A stretch of 64,000 bases of DNA from Plutella xylostella (GCF_932276165.1 NC_064012.1:14949501-15013500); one strand, 5' to 3'; counted from the first letter of the stretch, positions 33,131 through 46,148 are shown. Made by a program: numbers and translations. Notes: a model not told the origin generated them from the sequence alone.

Positions 33131-34560
33131 TATTTTTAAGTTTGTTTTTTTTATTGTTTGTCTTTTATAGTAAAAAAAAAAAGTTTTATTTCTGTTTTCA
33201 TATCTGTTTATTTTTTTTGAAGTTTGAAGCATGTTTAAACTTAGTGTTACTTTCAGTTACTTACCATTTCCTTTCTGGATTTTTAAACTCTGTTAATTTG
33301 TGATTGTTTTTATATTTTGTTATGTGCTTATAAGTGCTGAGCATATTTGTAATTGGTACATGTTACAGAAGAGTACCCATCAAACCTATTTTGTAAGTGT
33401 ATTATAACATGTACGATTGATGTGCTATATTAAATAAATAAATAAGTAGGCTGCAAAGCTGTTCATTCTGATAAAGTTTTGTTATACATACGTAACTGTT
33501 TTTGAGTGAGTCTTTCGGATGTGAATCTACGAGACTCAACCTGTATATGGAGTGCTGTAAGGATATGGCGATTTAGATGTCGTTAGTACTGATAATATTG
33601 AACTGTTATAATGATAACGCCTGTTAAAACTGTTTCAACAACAAATATCTAATTATAAGTAATATGTATCAACTTGATTACACTCATCATATTAAATAAT
33701 TATAGATGGACACTATAAGACAAAGAGCCATGACATCATCTCAATACACAACATCAATTTATGAATAATCTCTCGGCGTTACAATAATAATTAAAAGTTC
33801 GCCTGTAGTAGAACATCCTGTATACAAGCCAGTACAGACAGCACGAGGCGAGATGGACAGATGTAGCCGCAGCATGTGCCCTCCGATATCCTGCTACGAT
33901 TCATATTCATCCCGCTCCATTCAGTAACATCAACAAGACTGTTCACTTGAGGTGTAACTATAATAGTTAACTGCCGGTACTTTAGGTTAACAATAAACGA
34001 AGAATCTAGTATGAGTTGGGACCTTGTGACACATACAAATCCAAAACAAGAAAAACTGTCTGCATTGTGTTTACTGTCAAACCGTTTTAAGTTCAACCTA
34101 ATGACAACCATTGTACCATTGAATAAGGTCACAATTTTCTAACCGAACTAATTCAAAAAGAGCCCAAGCAGTGATAGAATTGGGGTGTTCTTTTGCACTG
34201 ACACTCCATCTAGTTTGTATTATTAGCCGGTGCCGACTGTTCTACATTTTGTTATAACGATTTATTGAATTATTAGGTTATTGTTATTGCAATCTATTAT
34301 GTTCTCGCCATTCTTCTCCGTGAAAGAAAAGGGTCCTTCCGAATAGTGATGAATTTATTTAAAGTTCGTAATAAATGTGCAATTTTGGTATCATTTATAA
34401 TAGTTAGATACTTACTTAACTGGCTTTTGTGTATTTTAATGGGGTTCCTTAAATTTCGTCTCGCATCTTTTTGTAATTATTTTTTAATTAAAAACTAGAT
34501 CATGATGTATGGGGTATATGTATATGTGATAAAATGTATAGGTACAGTAAAATTTACGTC
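33131..34560. other. Non-coding spacer
   Basis: No gene or clear repeat boundary. The open frame 33791-34132 (-) has no family resemblance, start context or splice support. Confidence 0.4.
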
Positions 34561-34566
34561 ACTCAT

Positions 34567-34617
34567 AAAAATATACGTTTGTTTATACCTGTGTAGGTAT
34601 AAACAAACATATTTTTG
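34567..34617. repeat. Hairpin 1 of a tandem pair, GTGT loop
   Basis: GTTTGTTTATACCT, loop GTGT, AGGTATAAACAAAC: 14 perfect pairs, continuing as AAATATA/ATATTTT after a 2-nt bulge. Confidence 0.75.
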
Positions 34618-34626
34618 TAGATAGAT

Positions 34627-34680
34627 AGATGGATTTTTATAGATACTAATTGTGTAATTAGTATCTATAAAAATCCATCT
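34627..34680. repeat. Hairpin 2 of a tandem pair, 25-bp perfect stem, GTGT loop
   Basis: Arms AGATGGATTTTTATAGATAC plus TAATT and their exact inverse surround the loop GTGT. It starts only about 10 bases after hairpin 1, which has the same four-base loop but a different stem. Confidence 0.8.
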
Positions 34681-35054
34681 GGCTCTTGCTCAGTGATTCT
34701 GTATATTTGAGATTTTATAAGTGAACTCTCTTTGACAGGTCAATGCACCCGATACAGTGAAAACTTTGATTCCAGCACCAACTCCCCTGACATCCCGAAA
34801 CAAACGTTACCTAGGTACGCAACCAAAAAGAATTTCTCTCTTTTTTTCTAAAATATTCTCGCATACAAAAGTGTGGCCAAAATTCGACGCGTGCGCAACA
34901 CAGTAACAAACTAATTATCAGTGTGCAGGCTCTTTTAACAGCAAAAAATACATTCTATCAATGTATTTAACTCTGGTTGCACCTTTCGCCAGAAGGTGTT
35001 TTCTTTTTTGTGGCGCGACATTTGGTTACTTCGGATTCCCCAGCTGTGCTCGGG

Positions 35055-35195
35055 AGGGTTACTCTATACTTACGAAAAACTAACGAAAGAGACCTGTCAA
35101 GCAATTGACACGTTTAATACAACGAGATAGAGTCGTGGCTCGCGCAGCAGCGCTCCGTAACTTAGTTTTCCGTCATATATATAGAGTGACCCCCA
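35055..35195. mobile_element. MITE-like repeat, copy 1 (GGGTTACTCTATA ends)
   Basis: Left GGGTTACTCTATACTTACGA and, inverted, GGGTCACTCTATATATATGA. The interior GGCACGTTTAATACAACGAG-like sequence is shared with a second copy at 50483-50615. Confidence 0.65.
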
Positions 35196-35572
35196 GATGT
35201 GATCTGATAAGCATTTTCGCGGGAGACAGATGCTATTCGCGTTCGATTTGAGGTTTTAGTTACAATGTGTTCAGTAGGCTTCGATCAGTGGTAGGTAACT
35301 AGGTACATGCACCTTTTTTTCCTCGACACGCTAAGAAGAAATAATATAGTATAGGTGATAGGTATATTGCACTCGCGAGCAATGCTTTTTCCAGTTCACG
35401 GAATAAAATTATCCACTTTAGATTCAGAAGCGCGAGATTAATTAACAAGTTACTGGAATTTACGCTGTAACTATTTATTAGCCTGAACTGGAGCCATCTA
35501 GGAATAAAATTTATCTGCAGATCGCAATACTGAGTATTTCACAATTTATCGGGGTGTCAATTCTGTTCTGAT

Positions 35573-35625
35573 AGCAACGCCACGCCACGCCACGACACGC
35601 CACGCAACCCTACGCCACGCCACTT
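35573..35625 (+). repeat. (CCACG)n microsatellite
   Basis: About ten imperfect units of CCACG/CCACGA. Confidence 0.8.
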
Positions 35626-36084
35626 GACACAACAGCAATAGGCTCAAATGAAGTCATTAAGGCTTTTTTAAAGTAGTTCGTAACTATACATATTTAAGTA
35701 CTGCAAGTTACACTAACTCAAAATGTGTTACATTGACAACATGTTAGTATAAAGTACCTAATTCGTATCTATGTGTAAGAAACCGGCCTGATTCAAAACG
35801 TGAACTAAATGCTGCGCCAACCATACCTTTTTCTTTAGAGTAGTAGCTATAAGGAGAACTCTCAGCCGCTCTATGAAAATTTCAGCTCATTTCTCATAAT
35901 TGCCTGATGTTTTTAGCTCTGCTTACTTGCACTTTTTATGAGCAGACTTGGGCTAGTCTAGACTCGACTCGGTAAAACAGACGAACATGAAATAAACCTG
36001 CGATGTCTATAATTAGCCCACTCAAGTTGAATTTGAATCCGAGTGGAAATCTTTGCTCTATTCTAGCCAACTAAGCAATAGTGC

Positions 36085-36235
36085 ATTCGAAATGCATCAT
36101 CATCATCAGTAGCATTCCACTAATGAACGTAGGCCTCTCCCAAAACTCGCCACTGGATGCGATCCACATCCAGTCATTACCAGCCACGTTTTGCAAGTCC
36201 TTACCCCATCTAGCCGGAATCTGTCCTACACTAAT
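36085..36235 (-). mobile_element. LINE 3'-end fragment (minus strand)
   Basis: CATCATCATCATCAGTAGCA followed by AACGTAGGCCTCTCCC and GCCACTGGATGCGATCC is, in reverse, the 3' end of an RTE-like LINE with an ATGATG tail. A similar piece lies at 56455-56540, and a related one at 41865-41935. Confidence 0.5.
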
Positions 36236-36544
36236 TAAATTAATAATTAATCGAAAAAAATATATGCATACTTATGCGCGGAAAACTATTCTTATACAGG
36301 AGATCTCGTGAGTTTTATTTTCCTTAACAAATTGTCGAAGTGGCGTAGAACATGAGATATGAGTTAATGATCACATTAGAAACGGTGGGAGACCCTGAAT
36401 AAGCTAGTAAGGATAGACGCCATGCCAGTGCAGTTGTGCGCTAGGGACTACAGATCTGACATCGTTTAATTAGCTGCTCGGAAAATCACGGAATTAATTA
36501 ATTATGATAGCTGATGTTACGGATTTACAGCTAGTTTTTGTAGA

Positions 36545-36814
36545 AGGAGATAAATAAATAATAATAATAAATATGTGGGGATATCTCACAAACGGCCATC
36601 CGACCCCAAGCTAGGCAGAACCTGTGTTATAGGTGTCGGACAGCTGATATATCTACACAAATACATAGATAGATAGATACTAATAAATATCAACACCCAA
36701 GACCCGAGTACAAATATCTGTCTTTAAACAAATATCTGTCCCAGCCGGGAATCGAACCCGGGACCTTCGGCATAGCAGTCAGGGCCACTAACCACTACGC
36801 CATTCGACCGTCTG
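36545..36814 (-). mobile_element. Complete tRNA-derived SINE (head C, tail T4)
   Basis: On the minus strand the head has TGGTTAGTGGCCCTGACTGC (A-box region) and GGTCCCGGGTTCGATTCCCG (B box). The body has CAGATATTTGTTTAAAGACA, the tail T4 has GTCGGACACCTATAACACAG, then TCCCCACATA and a (TTA)n tail. Confidence 0.8.
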
Positions 36815-36964
36815 AATGCTTGATAAAAATGCTTTGTAAAAGGTTTTCCTGTGTAAGAGTGAGCTGAAAATAGCCTATATCTAAATTATGAGCTATGAGT
36901 AATGTACTCGTAGTACTAATTCCGAAATATAAGTAAGTTTTTATGAAATTAATTTACAAAAATA

Positions 36965-37318
36965 TACTAACGACTGTAATCGCCGCTTTTTGTTGTACGT
37001 AGGTATATTTATACTCACGTGATAGGTCGCGAACCGTATCGCCGTTTTTGAATGAGTACAATGCACGCAGTTATCGGGTAAGTGGGCAACCCGACTGTCA
37101 GATGTTTTCAAGCAGCAACCCGAAGGCCTCTGACTAGGCATAACGACTGCTGCCGAAGCAGCAACCGGGACCCACGGCTTAGCGTGGCATCCGAAGAACG
37201 GAAACGTCCAGAAAAGAACCACTTGAAATCGGTCACCCATCCAATGGCTGACCGTGCCAGTTGTTGCTTAACCTCAGTGATCAGTTACGATCACTGAAGC
37301 CAGCTCAAATACGGACTC
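36965..37318 (-). mobile_element. 5S rRNA-headed SINE with tail T2
   Basis: The minus-strand head AGTGATCGTAACTGATCACT, then AGGTTAAGCAACAACTGGC and CCATTGGATGGGTGACCG, is the same 5S-like promoter as in the SINE at 22781. The body GTGGGTCCCGG also matches. After the shared CCCACTTACCCGA the tail differs: GCATTGTACTCATTCAAAAA, CGGCGATACGG, CACGTGAGTATAAA (T2). Confidence 0.8.
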
Positions 37319-37696
37319 TTATATTTACAAAAATGTAATTAACAAGATTGTAGGTAGGGCGGATCGTAAGAGGGATGTAGAAGGATCTACTTACAAGTAC
37401 TTAGGAAAATGTCATTTCTCATTTCAATCATATCGCTTTAAAAGACACTTTTGACAAAGTCAAAGAACAGGTAAATATAATAGAAGATTCTTCTCAAAGT
37501 GTCCAAGTTGATAATATATATTTCTTTCTTTCTTTCTCTGAGCGGCGCGTGCTTCAAGAGATGCCCTATTCATAAGCCAACTAAAATAAGTGTCTGGTTG
37601 CTAACCGGGTCCAGTTAACATCAAACGATTATCGAGAGAGAAATTACAGTGGCTATACTACAGAGGCAGATTTCTCGAAAGGCCATGTAGACCATG

Positions 37697-38031
37697 TATA
37701 TTCTATTCTATTATATTCTATTCTGTATGGGGGTGAAGTACCTGCACCTGGCTCTCTCGAGTGGAACCTTTGTGCATATCCCCAAGGTCTAAGCCTTCCT
37801 AAGCTTGGACCATTTCCCACCACGCTGGTCCACTGCGGGTTGGTGGGTTCACATATCTAGATGTGCTAAATCTTGATATGCAGGTTTCCTCACGATGTTT
37901 TCCTTCACCGTAAGAGCGATTGTATACATTGTACTTAAGTTAAAAGAACTCATTGGTACATGTCAGCGCCGGGATTCGAACTCGCATCTCTTGCGTGAGA
38001 AGCGGGCCGACTTAGCTACCACCGACTATGG
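37697..38031 (-). mobile_element. Complete tRNA-derived SINE (head A, tail T1), minus strand
   Basis: Reverse-strand copy of the SINE at 16865: B box GAGTTCGAATCCC, core GAAAACATCGTGAGGAAACC, tail CCACCAACCCGC...CCAGCGTGGTGG and an (AATAG)n-type tail at the left. Confidence 0.85.
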
Positions 38032-38879
38032 ATCTCTGGATTCGTGATTAAAATCACTGATGATATAACAAAAAGCTGCGCACTTAGGGTGCTTTATACC
38101 AAATATTTATTAAACAAAATTAAATCTATTGCTGTCTTGCTCAGCTTATCGGCCAAGTATTGCATACGTAAGTAACTAAACATCAGCAGGTCTAGTGCAG
38201 GTTTGATAGTTTGTCGGAAACTATAAAAGTTTACGTTTTCTCGCATACTAAGTGGCGCCTCTAATGGAAACTATCATGAAACTTTTGACAAATAATGTAT
38301 GCAGATAACAGGAGAAAACGTAAAGTTATTTCGTTTTCATAAATATCAAAACCCGTACTAGAGAGGGTCAGTAGTATACTGGGTAATCTCGATGACATCA
38401 ACATCATGGTGCAATTGCATTTCCATTCGTAGCAGATACAAACGGCTTCAAAGTTACAGAATAGGACGCGATGTTGTCAGCCGTTCTATGAAAGACACTG
38501 TAAGTAATAAAGTATTGATTTTTAACACTGTACAATACAGACTTGCTATTGCTATTGCTCGGAATCGCTTGGCAGCGTGGAAAAGAGCCAGGATATTGGA
38601 ATGACATTTTATTGGCTTTATGTACACTATAGGAGTGGACGGTTTGCAATATCGGGCCGGTACGTGGATTAAAATTTAGGTCTCAATGAATTTATGACAG
38701 AATCGATGTGATGGGATATTGAAAACTCGACCAAGTCTGACTCGGTATATCAGGTCATTGGCAGCGTAGCGATCAACTGTGAAGCTTTTATAAAAAAAAA
38801 ACAAAAAAAATATATCTTAAAATAAAATAACTACGTTCTCTACGAAGAGACACAAGAAAACGCTCCCTTAGACCTACTA
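38032..38879. other. Non-coding spacer
   Basis: No gene or repeat recognised. The open frames at 38392-38649 overlap on opposite strands and have no support. Confidence 0.4.
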
Positions 38880-39228
38880 TATGTGTATAATAATACTATG
38901 TGGGGACCTCTCACACACAGCCATCCTACCCAAAGCTAGCAGATCTTATAGATAGATAGATAGAATATTCTTTATTTGCACACAGACATGAAATAAACTT
39001 ACATAACTTAAATACTAAAACATATGTACAAAAATGGCGGCCTTATCGCTTAAAGCGATTTTTTCATAATATCGGACATATCTGATAAATTTACACTGAT
39101 TATTTACACTCAAGACCCAACTGAAAATAGATGTCTTTAAACTAATATCTGCCCCGGCCGGGAATCGAACCCGGGACCATCAGCATAGCAATTAGGGTCA
39201 CTAACCACTACACCAATCGGTCGTCGTG
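38880..39228 (-). mobile_element. tRNA-derived SINE (head C, tail T4) interrupted by a LINE 3' end
   Basis: The outer parts match the SINE at 36545: TATGTGGGGACCTCTCACAC at the left and GGGAATCGAACCCGGGACCA at the right (B box inverted). At about 38949-39065 an insert with AGATAGATAGATAG, TTCTTTATTTGCACACAGAC and AAATGGCGGCCTTATCGCTT is a minus-strand LINE 3' end, the same family as 55990-56105. Confidence 0.7.
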
Positions 39229-41860
39229 TATGTGTTGACTCTGGTCTTATAGGGCCAAATGTGAAACCCGCCGGTGCCTGCTGCAGGCCAAAATGCACCT
39301 TGAGGGGAACCTGCCAAAATTTAATAATAATTAGCATTCGAAAGTTCATAAACTGATTATTTCTCGCGCAGTTTTGCTGATATGGTCCGATTTTGCAGGT
39401 GCAGTTTTGGTTAATTTTTATTTTAATGCATTTATTTTCATGATTATAATATTAAGTGCAATTTTGTTGGTTATCGTAAGTAGGTATGTGTACAGCTGGG
39501 GGATAAGAGGTTTTTCCGGGATTATTAGGATTGTTCCGGGTTTTACTTTAAGTTCGTAACTAGCGGTTGTCCGAGATATTAGTACTTATAATATATAAAG
39601 TTTTTGGTTATACAGACATTACGTTCATAAAAGTGCAGTAAGTCCAGTAAGTTCTTTGAAAAATTCATAAAGAAATGTTGAAATTTTAGTTTTTCCTAGT
39701 CGATTATAATACTTATGCTTTATATTTCAAGATATTGATTAAATGCAATAAGTCACAAACGAAATACTTAACTCTTACTTTTATAAAAAAAACCCTACAA
39801 CCTTAATTTAGATTTATTTTTGTATTTAAACTTACGCAAAGCTATAGGGTAGGTATTCTGTCCTACTCAAGGGTTGATTAGAAAAGACGGCGTAAAAAGT
39901 AGCGCGGGAACAATACGCCATGTCTGTTCAGTTGACACTCGCCGAGATTAAAGCCTTCCAGACCAGGGATACGTGATTTTCAGCCCAAATCATTTATAAA
40001 TGTACGAATTTTTGAGATTACTTACGTTTATATCTAAATAAAGGAGTTTTGTAGCTTATAAACAAAAAAAGATTTTATTGGTACTTACGATAATTGCTAA
40101 GGTTGACCATAACTTGTTCCAAAACCGTTCAGGCGTAAGCAGAGATTTTTAAAAACTGACTTTTCTGCAACTACAAATAGGTGTTTATAAATGTCTGTAA
40201 AAATTCATCGTAATACTTTAATTATACCCCGTAGTCGATAGCCGATTCTCGTAAATGTTGACGTCAAAATACATGTAGGAAGATCTTATTTATCTTATTT
40301 ATTATTATGCGATTTGTATTGTACTTGTTTGAACTTTCACCAACAAGCCCATGATATTTTACTGAATAACTCTATTGAATTTCGGGATTTATTTTGCGTT
40401 CACTAACTTTGAGTGGTTATAGTAAATTCTCATATCACCATTCGTCAATAACTTTCAACTGATTTTTTTTATATCAAAAACGTTTGTGAGTATTCATTTT
40501 TAGGATGCTTTTATGATTGTAATGTTATTCGCACGTTTCATGTTTTGATTTATTTAACTTTGCAACTTTTAGCTATTGTTTTTTTTTACAAATCGATGAT
40601 TTAACAAAACATAATATTATTATTTCACCTGAAAATGTTTCTGTATGCTGGTGTATATCGTTTTAACGAATTATAATTTCGTACAATGTGTATAACAATA
40701 ACATTTAATTTGTGCTATCCTCTTATTACTATTATTCTTTGCTTTTTATAAACACTTAGCAACTTTACTCAATTCAGGGTCATTTACCGCCTCTGGGCTA
40801 GTTTCTGTTATTTGTATTGTTATATTCGTATATGCGTTAAGAATAAGCTGAGACCACACTCTGTAGGTTTGAATGCAACTATGGATACAAGAATCGCTGC
40901 CAGGCATTCCCTTTGTGAGTCAAACAAGTTGGTTATTTTATTTCTTACACAGATGGTCGATGGAGTAGGCAATAATAGTTTATTTTAAGTACATAATTAT
41001 TAAAATTCGTACTCACTTACTGACACAATAGATTATGCTTGAGGAGGTAGGTTTTGCACTTGTAAAATGCAATTTTTTAACTCTCCGGCACTTTAATATT
41101 TTTACTTTGAGTTTAAGGATCTACATACCACTTAATTTGAATTAAACATTCACACTCACGGGCAATGAAAATGTTTCAGTGTGAATAGCATCAAATTATA
41201 CTCGTATCTAAATGGAAAAAGCTAACTAACTTAATGGCTATGACGCCTTCTGTAATATTCAAGTTAATTTTTCGGCACATCATAATATTACTAACTAAAA
41301 ACGTAAAGATTTTATTCAAATTCTAAATTAAATGCTTTAAATAAATGGGGTAGATTTGTGTCAGCATTTTATAAGTGGAACTGTTTCTTTGCACGTGAGT
41401 GTATTTTCAGTTTTAATTATCGTATTTAGACCCCGAAACAACGTAAAAAATGCTTCATAGGTGTGATCCAAGTATCCGAGTAACAGGCCTGATGTTTTTA
41501 CATCGGGTACTTAAGTAAATCGTATTTTTAATTTTCCTCAAAAGTATTATTAAGTACCTAATTTATTTAAAGTCTCCATTACGATAAATAGTGATATTAA
41601 TAGTGTATCTGGTATCGAGTCCGGAAACATGACATTGTGAGTGGAGCACGCTCGCAGTCGGAAATGCAATCCATTCGGGAGTCCTGCGGGGGACACTTCT
41701 ACTATTTATGATAAGTAACAATTTCATTGTTGTGGTTATCTGCTTACACCTATTTACTTACATCTATTAAGAATGTTTATATTTATATTGATTTTATTTA
41801 TACAGCACACGTTATTTTTAAGCTTTCGGAATATCTTCAAAGTCGATGTATGTTCTACAC
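39229..41860. other. Gene-poor spacer
   Basis: 2.6 kb of AT-rich DNA without a recognisable exon or clear element. Confidence 0.45.
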
Positions 41861-41864
41861 AAAA

Positions 41865-42440
41865 TGACACCATCATGAGCCATCACTCGTCCACTGCTGG
41901 GACATAATATACCTCTCCCACTGCAACCTTTACTCATTGGCCGTACCCGCGCTTTAATCTGCTGAATATTTATGTACCTATGGACAATTCAAAAACATCA
42001 GTTTACTCTGTACTACCTATGGTAGGATTCGGGTACTAAACCAGAGATGTGCCATGGTGCGGAAGCGTGGACACTGAGGGTTGGCGGTCCACCGATTTAT
42101 ATAATCTCAGAGAGTGCTACGGATAGAGCTTTATGTTTGGGGTTTCTCTGAGAGGTCTTACTAACGAGGAATAAGGTCGTATGTACAGTTCTGTCCGTTT
42201 TGAGGTATGGGCCCCGACCGCTCTGCGCGGCCAGATATCGAACCTGGTTCAATTACATCAAGCGCTATTGACTGCACGGTCCTCTACTCATTTCGCTGAA
42301 ATTTATTCTGTTGCGAGTCCCATGTACTCCAGCAAGATTAAACGTATAAAATATTGCGCGGAAATATCTCTACTTACAGGAATTCCGAACGTTGACTTAA
42401 ATAAATTCAAGTGCAGTTTATTTTTGTTACTCGACGGTTA
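41865..42440. pseudogene. Degraded LINE fragments
   Basis: At 41865-41935 a minus-strand LINE 3' end is visible (CCACTGCTGGGACATAAT). On the plus strand around 42050-42180, frame-shifted codons resemble the end of an RTE-like reverse transcriptase (QRCAMVRKRGH, FGVSLRGLTNEE). The assignment is weak because the reading frame is broken repeatedly. Confidence 0.35.
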
Positions 42441-42835
42441 ATGGAGTGAAAAGTAAAGTTACAAAGTATGTAGGTATGATAAATGCTTTAATAAAATGTG
42501 CTAGTAGGTACCTATAAAAAAAAATACGGAAAACTTGGTTTACTTTGTTATACGTCTCTAAAAAAACTATTTTAATTCTTTAATCTAATTTAATCTTCTC
42601 TTTTTTAATCTAATTTAACATGTCTTTTCGAACATACTTACCAATAAACAGAGCACCTGACTGGTAAATTCCCATGTTGTTGTGAATTTGGATATGAAGC
42701 CAGACCACTGGAGTAAGAGGACACCACGGCATGTGTCATGCGTCGCCGCATCGAGGCGAGACATATCCCACATACCACCATTCAGTCTTATAAAGTAAAC
42801 AAACTTATAAAAAAATATAATTACAATAAGTTTCA

Positions 42836-43150
42836 GTGCGGTGGTGGCGTAATGGATAAGGCCTCGTCCTCTCAATCGAGAGGCCGTGGGTTCAAATCCT
42901 GGCCTGTACCAGTGAATTCTGTGAATTGTGTTTTCAATTAAGGAATTTAAGTACAATAATACCACGTGGTCTTACGGTGATGGAAAACATCGTGAGGAAA
43001 CCTGCACATCTAGATTCTAGATGGGTATGCTAAGTGCATTGTACTTATTCCAAAACGGCGATATGGTTCGCAACCTGTGTGGCTCGCTTGTGAGTCACCT
43101 ATGACTACCCCTTCGGGGATATCAGTCGTGAGTACATATGTATATGTATA
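42836..43150 (+). mobile_element. tRNA(Arg-like)-headed SINE (head B) with tail T2
   Basis: The head GTGGCGTAATGGATAAGGCC plus GTGGGTTCAAATCCTGG has A and B boxes unlike heads A and C. The core GGAAAACATCGTGAGGAAAC is shared with the SINE at 16865, but the tail is T2: GCATTGTACTTATTCCAAAA, CGGCGATATGG and CGTGAGTACATATG. Confidence 0.8.
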
Positions 43151-43261
43151 TGTATGTAAGTTTCAGTGATATGATTATGATGTATAATTAGTTAACCAAA
43201 AACTTACTTATGCTATTTACTTAAAACACTTATTCATAGTGACACGGAACAAATATTGAAT

Positions 43262-43350
43262 ACCGAAGACTATTTTTCCTGGCTGGGGATCGAAACCAGG
43301 ACCTTCGGCATATAAATTTAATCGTGATCACTAACACCATCATCCGATCG
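43262..43350 (-). mobile_element. Degraded SINE head C
   Basis: GGCTGGGGATCGAAACCAGG and ACCTTCGGCATA are a mutated version of the inverted B-box region seen at 36740-36790 and 54605-54635. Confidence 0.5.
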
Positions 43351-43659
43351 TTCTCGTTAAAATGATTATTTCAAAAATTTATAATATGGTTTTTACATCA
43401 CTATCGAAACATTGAAATAAACTGCCGTTCAACCGTGTTGTCGTATGTTAAAAGTTGTAACGCTTACAGTCCAACTATAATATAAAGCCGTGAAAACGAA
43501 AGTGGATCCTAAATAATTTTTTAAGATTGTATTTAATCGATCTCTTATATTTATTAAAGGACAAACCCTTTAAAATTCCATATTCAAACGGTATTTTATT
43601 TTTAAAATGTACCTATGTAAAAGTAAGTATGTAAGTAACTGATGATCATAAAAAGTCTC

Positions 43660-43965
43660 TAGCTGGGTCTACGCTAGAAGAGCAGAGCACGAGCGGAGCA
43701 CGAGCTGAGCCATTCCGGTTTCGTCGTTCACGGTGTCAAGTGTGGACGTACAACGAAACTACAACGATCAATGTCCTCGACGCGAAGCAAAACCCTTTGT
43801 GTTCGTCAAAAAACCGACAACAGGCGGAACGCAGCCGAGCACGAACGAAATGTTCGCAGCGCGCTCGTCCGAGGCTTGTAGGTCGGTCCACACTATACGA
43901 ATCGTGTTCGGCTCGTGCTCCGCTCGTGCTCGGTTCGTCTAGCGTACACCCACCTTTAGCAAAAT
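43660..43965. mobile_element. Inverted-repeat element rich in GAGCACGAGCGG
   Basis: The left end GGGTCTACGCTAGAAGAGCA and, inverted, GGGTGTACGCTAGACGAACC are TIRs. Subterminal GAGCACGAGCGGAGCACGAG occurs at both ends in opposite sense. The two open frames inside overlap and are not genes. Confidence 0.65.
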
Positions 43966-43969
43966 CGCA

Positions 43970-46138
43970 CTCTTTGATGTCTGCACTTTATAATTTGACT
44001 GTAGTTTCATTACAAAATTTACAAATTCTGATACTTGCATTGTCTGCGTAAATCTATTTCCATCATAATTTTCATTCTTCTTAATATTTCTTTCTATTTC
44101 CTATCAATGTGGTTGTCTGGAAGAGATTACTTTTAGTAATAAGTCCGCCAATTGTGCTATTTATTTTCTTTTCATGTTTGTAATACTGTTTCTGTTTGTG
44201 TGCAATAAAGAGTATTTTATCTTTATCTATGTCTGTGGCTCGTGTGTTGTGAAAAGTGATTATTTCCGGCGACTGGATTTAGAAAATGAAGCTAAGAATC
44301 AATCTTTGTATCACAAAGAGCTGAAAGACGAATGAATGAAACTTTATAATATTAAGTTAGCGAATGTACATTAAGGGAAAGATCTCAAAGACTATTTATA
44401 GGACACTCTAAGATCGTGGGTCCTCCTATTCTAAGGTTGACTATTCGTGGTCTAGCTTCTTCAGCAGAGACGACCATACCAGTACCTAAATACAGACCTA
44501 CCTCTCTATATAATAACACTCGCGAGCGATGAAAAAAATCCATTGACATAATACCAAATAACGGGAAAAAAACTAGCTTGATGATTCCGTCAGCTTGTTG
44601 AAGTACATTTAAAGTGCATCTGAATATTACTAACAAAACCGTAAATATTTTGTTAACATTTTATAGTAAGGTGGTTTTAAAAAAATTTAGCCATTTTGGA
44701 GAGGAAATTATTTTAGGTGGAACGTTTTCATTGCTCGTTCATGACTTTTATGAGTATTGCAATGTTGTAAAATGGTAAGGAAAGATTGTAACAATTTTCT
44801 TTACAACAGTTTTCAGGGCCCATGAAGTTTTTTTTCTGTGGACCATATAAATTTTCTTTTATCGTACAATATCCTAACATTATTACTTTCCAGTGGATTA
44901 CCTATTCCAGTGCACAAGCCATACAAAATATTCTAAAGAAAGGATGGGTTTTCAGTTTGAATAGGTAAGTATAATTAAATTGTGCTCGCATTACGGATAA
45001 AGCATCCGCTTTATATTATGGCATAAGCAATTTTCCAGGGACAAAGCTGGGTTTTACGTATTCTTTGAAGTGTTCATGTTCTAGGCTCTAGATTTTAGCT
45101 CCATCGACATCATCTCACCACTCGACATATGTCAAGTCTACATACAATACATACGAGATAAAAAAGTAGTGTGTCAGGGAATGTTAAGGAAGCGAAAATT
45201 TACGCTTTGTTTTGTTGCTCATATGAAGCATTGGTCTACATAATTGGTATGTCCAAATACTCCAAATTTAATTTACACTGCGTAGGCACTCCCAGTAGGC
45301 AAACTGTTACTGTTACCTGCTACGTGCGTAATGCTCCAAAACTTTGTATTTTACACTAGGACTATGTACCTTCGTACTTAATTTTAATCCCTTCTGTACC
45401 AGAGTCAGAAGTTCCGAGTGTCATTCAAATTGAGCAGATATTTAGAGCGACTTCAATCAATACAATTTAAATTTACTGCTTCAGAACCCAACGTTATTAA
45501 TTTAATAAAGTGCTTTTATGAATGGACTTAATTTATGCAAATTTTAATTCGAAAATGTTTATGTTTGATATTTCAGAATCTAAGAATGAGTAAAACTTAG
45601 TTAATGTGTTGCTTCGGCTATTGTATAATAAAATATCGTAGATCGTAGGCTCGCCCATCGATGAAAATCAATGTCAAATAATTATGCTTCTTTGAAATTT
45701 AGTTAATTAGCGATGAGCTTACGATGTGTTTATATGTTTTTTGAGCACGCGACCGCTTCCTTGTATGTGTGGTTGTTTGGGTCCTGGGGGTGTAGTCATT
45801 CTGCAAAGACATTTTCTTTCTATGAAAACTATTTCACAAAATTATTTTCATATAAATGTGTCCCGATAATAATGTCTTTTCGTATGCAGCTTTACCCTTA
45901 TTGACATAATTATAGAGTATTGATACTGCTTTAGTGACAAAATTCTGCGTAAAATAGCCATTTTCAACAACAAAACCTGCATAAGCTTCATTAAAAAGAG
46001 CTTTTGAACATGCAGGCTTTCCTTCATGGATTATTTATAAAAGAGCTCGAGCTTTTCCTAAATTCGAGAAACGCGCTTCAAATCGCTGTTTATGTACTAA
46101 TTTTTCATAAAACAACGTTAAATCCAATTATAGTTAGT
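43970..46138. other. Gene-poor spacer
   Basis: A plus-strand LINE 3'-end scrap (GTGTGCAATAAAGAGTATTT, then ATCTTTATCTATG) lies at about 44175-44230. Otherwise no exon or element boundary is visible. Confidence 0.45.
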
Positions 46139-46148
46139 CCCTAGATAG

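Noticed and set aside
43733..44051. Two overlapping plus-strand frames (69 and 103 codons)
   Set aside because: They lie in the inverted-repeat element at 43660-43965 and reflect its GAGCACGAGCGG repeats.
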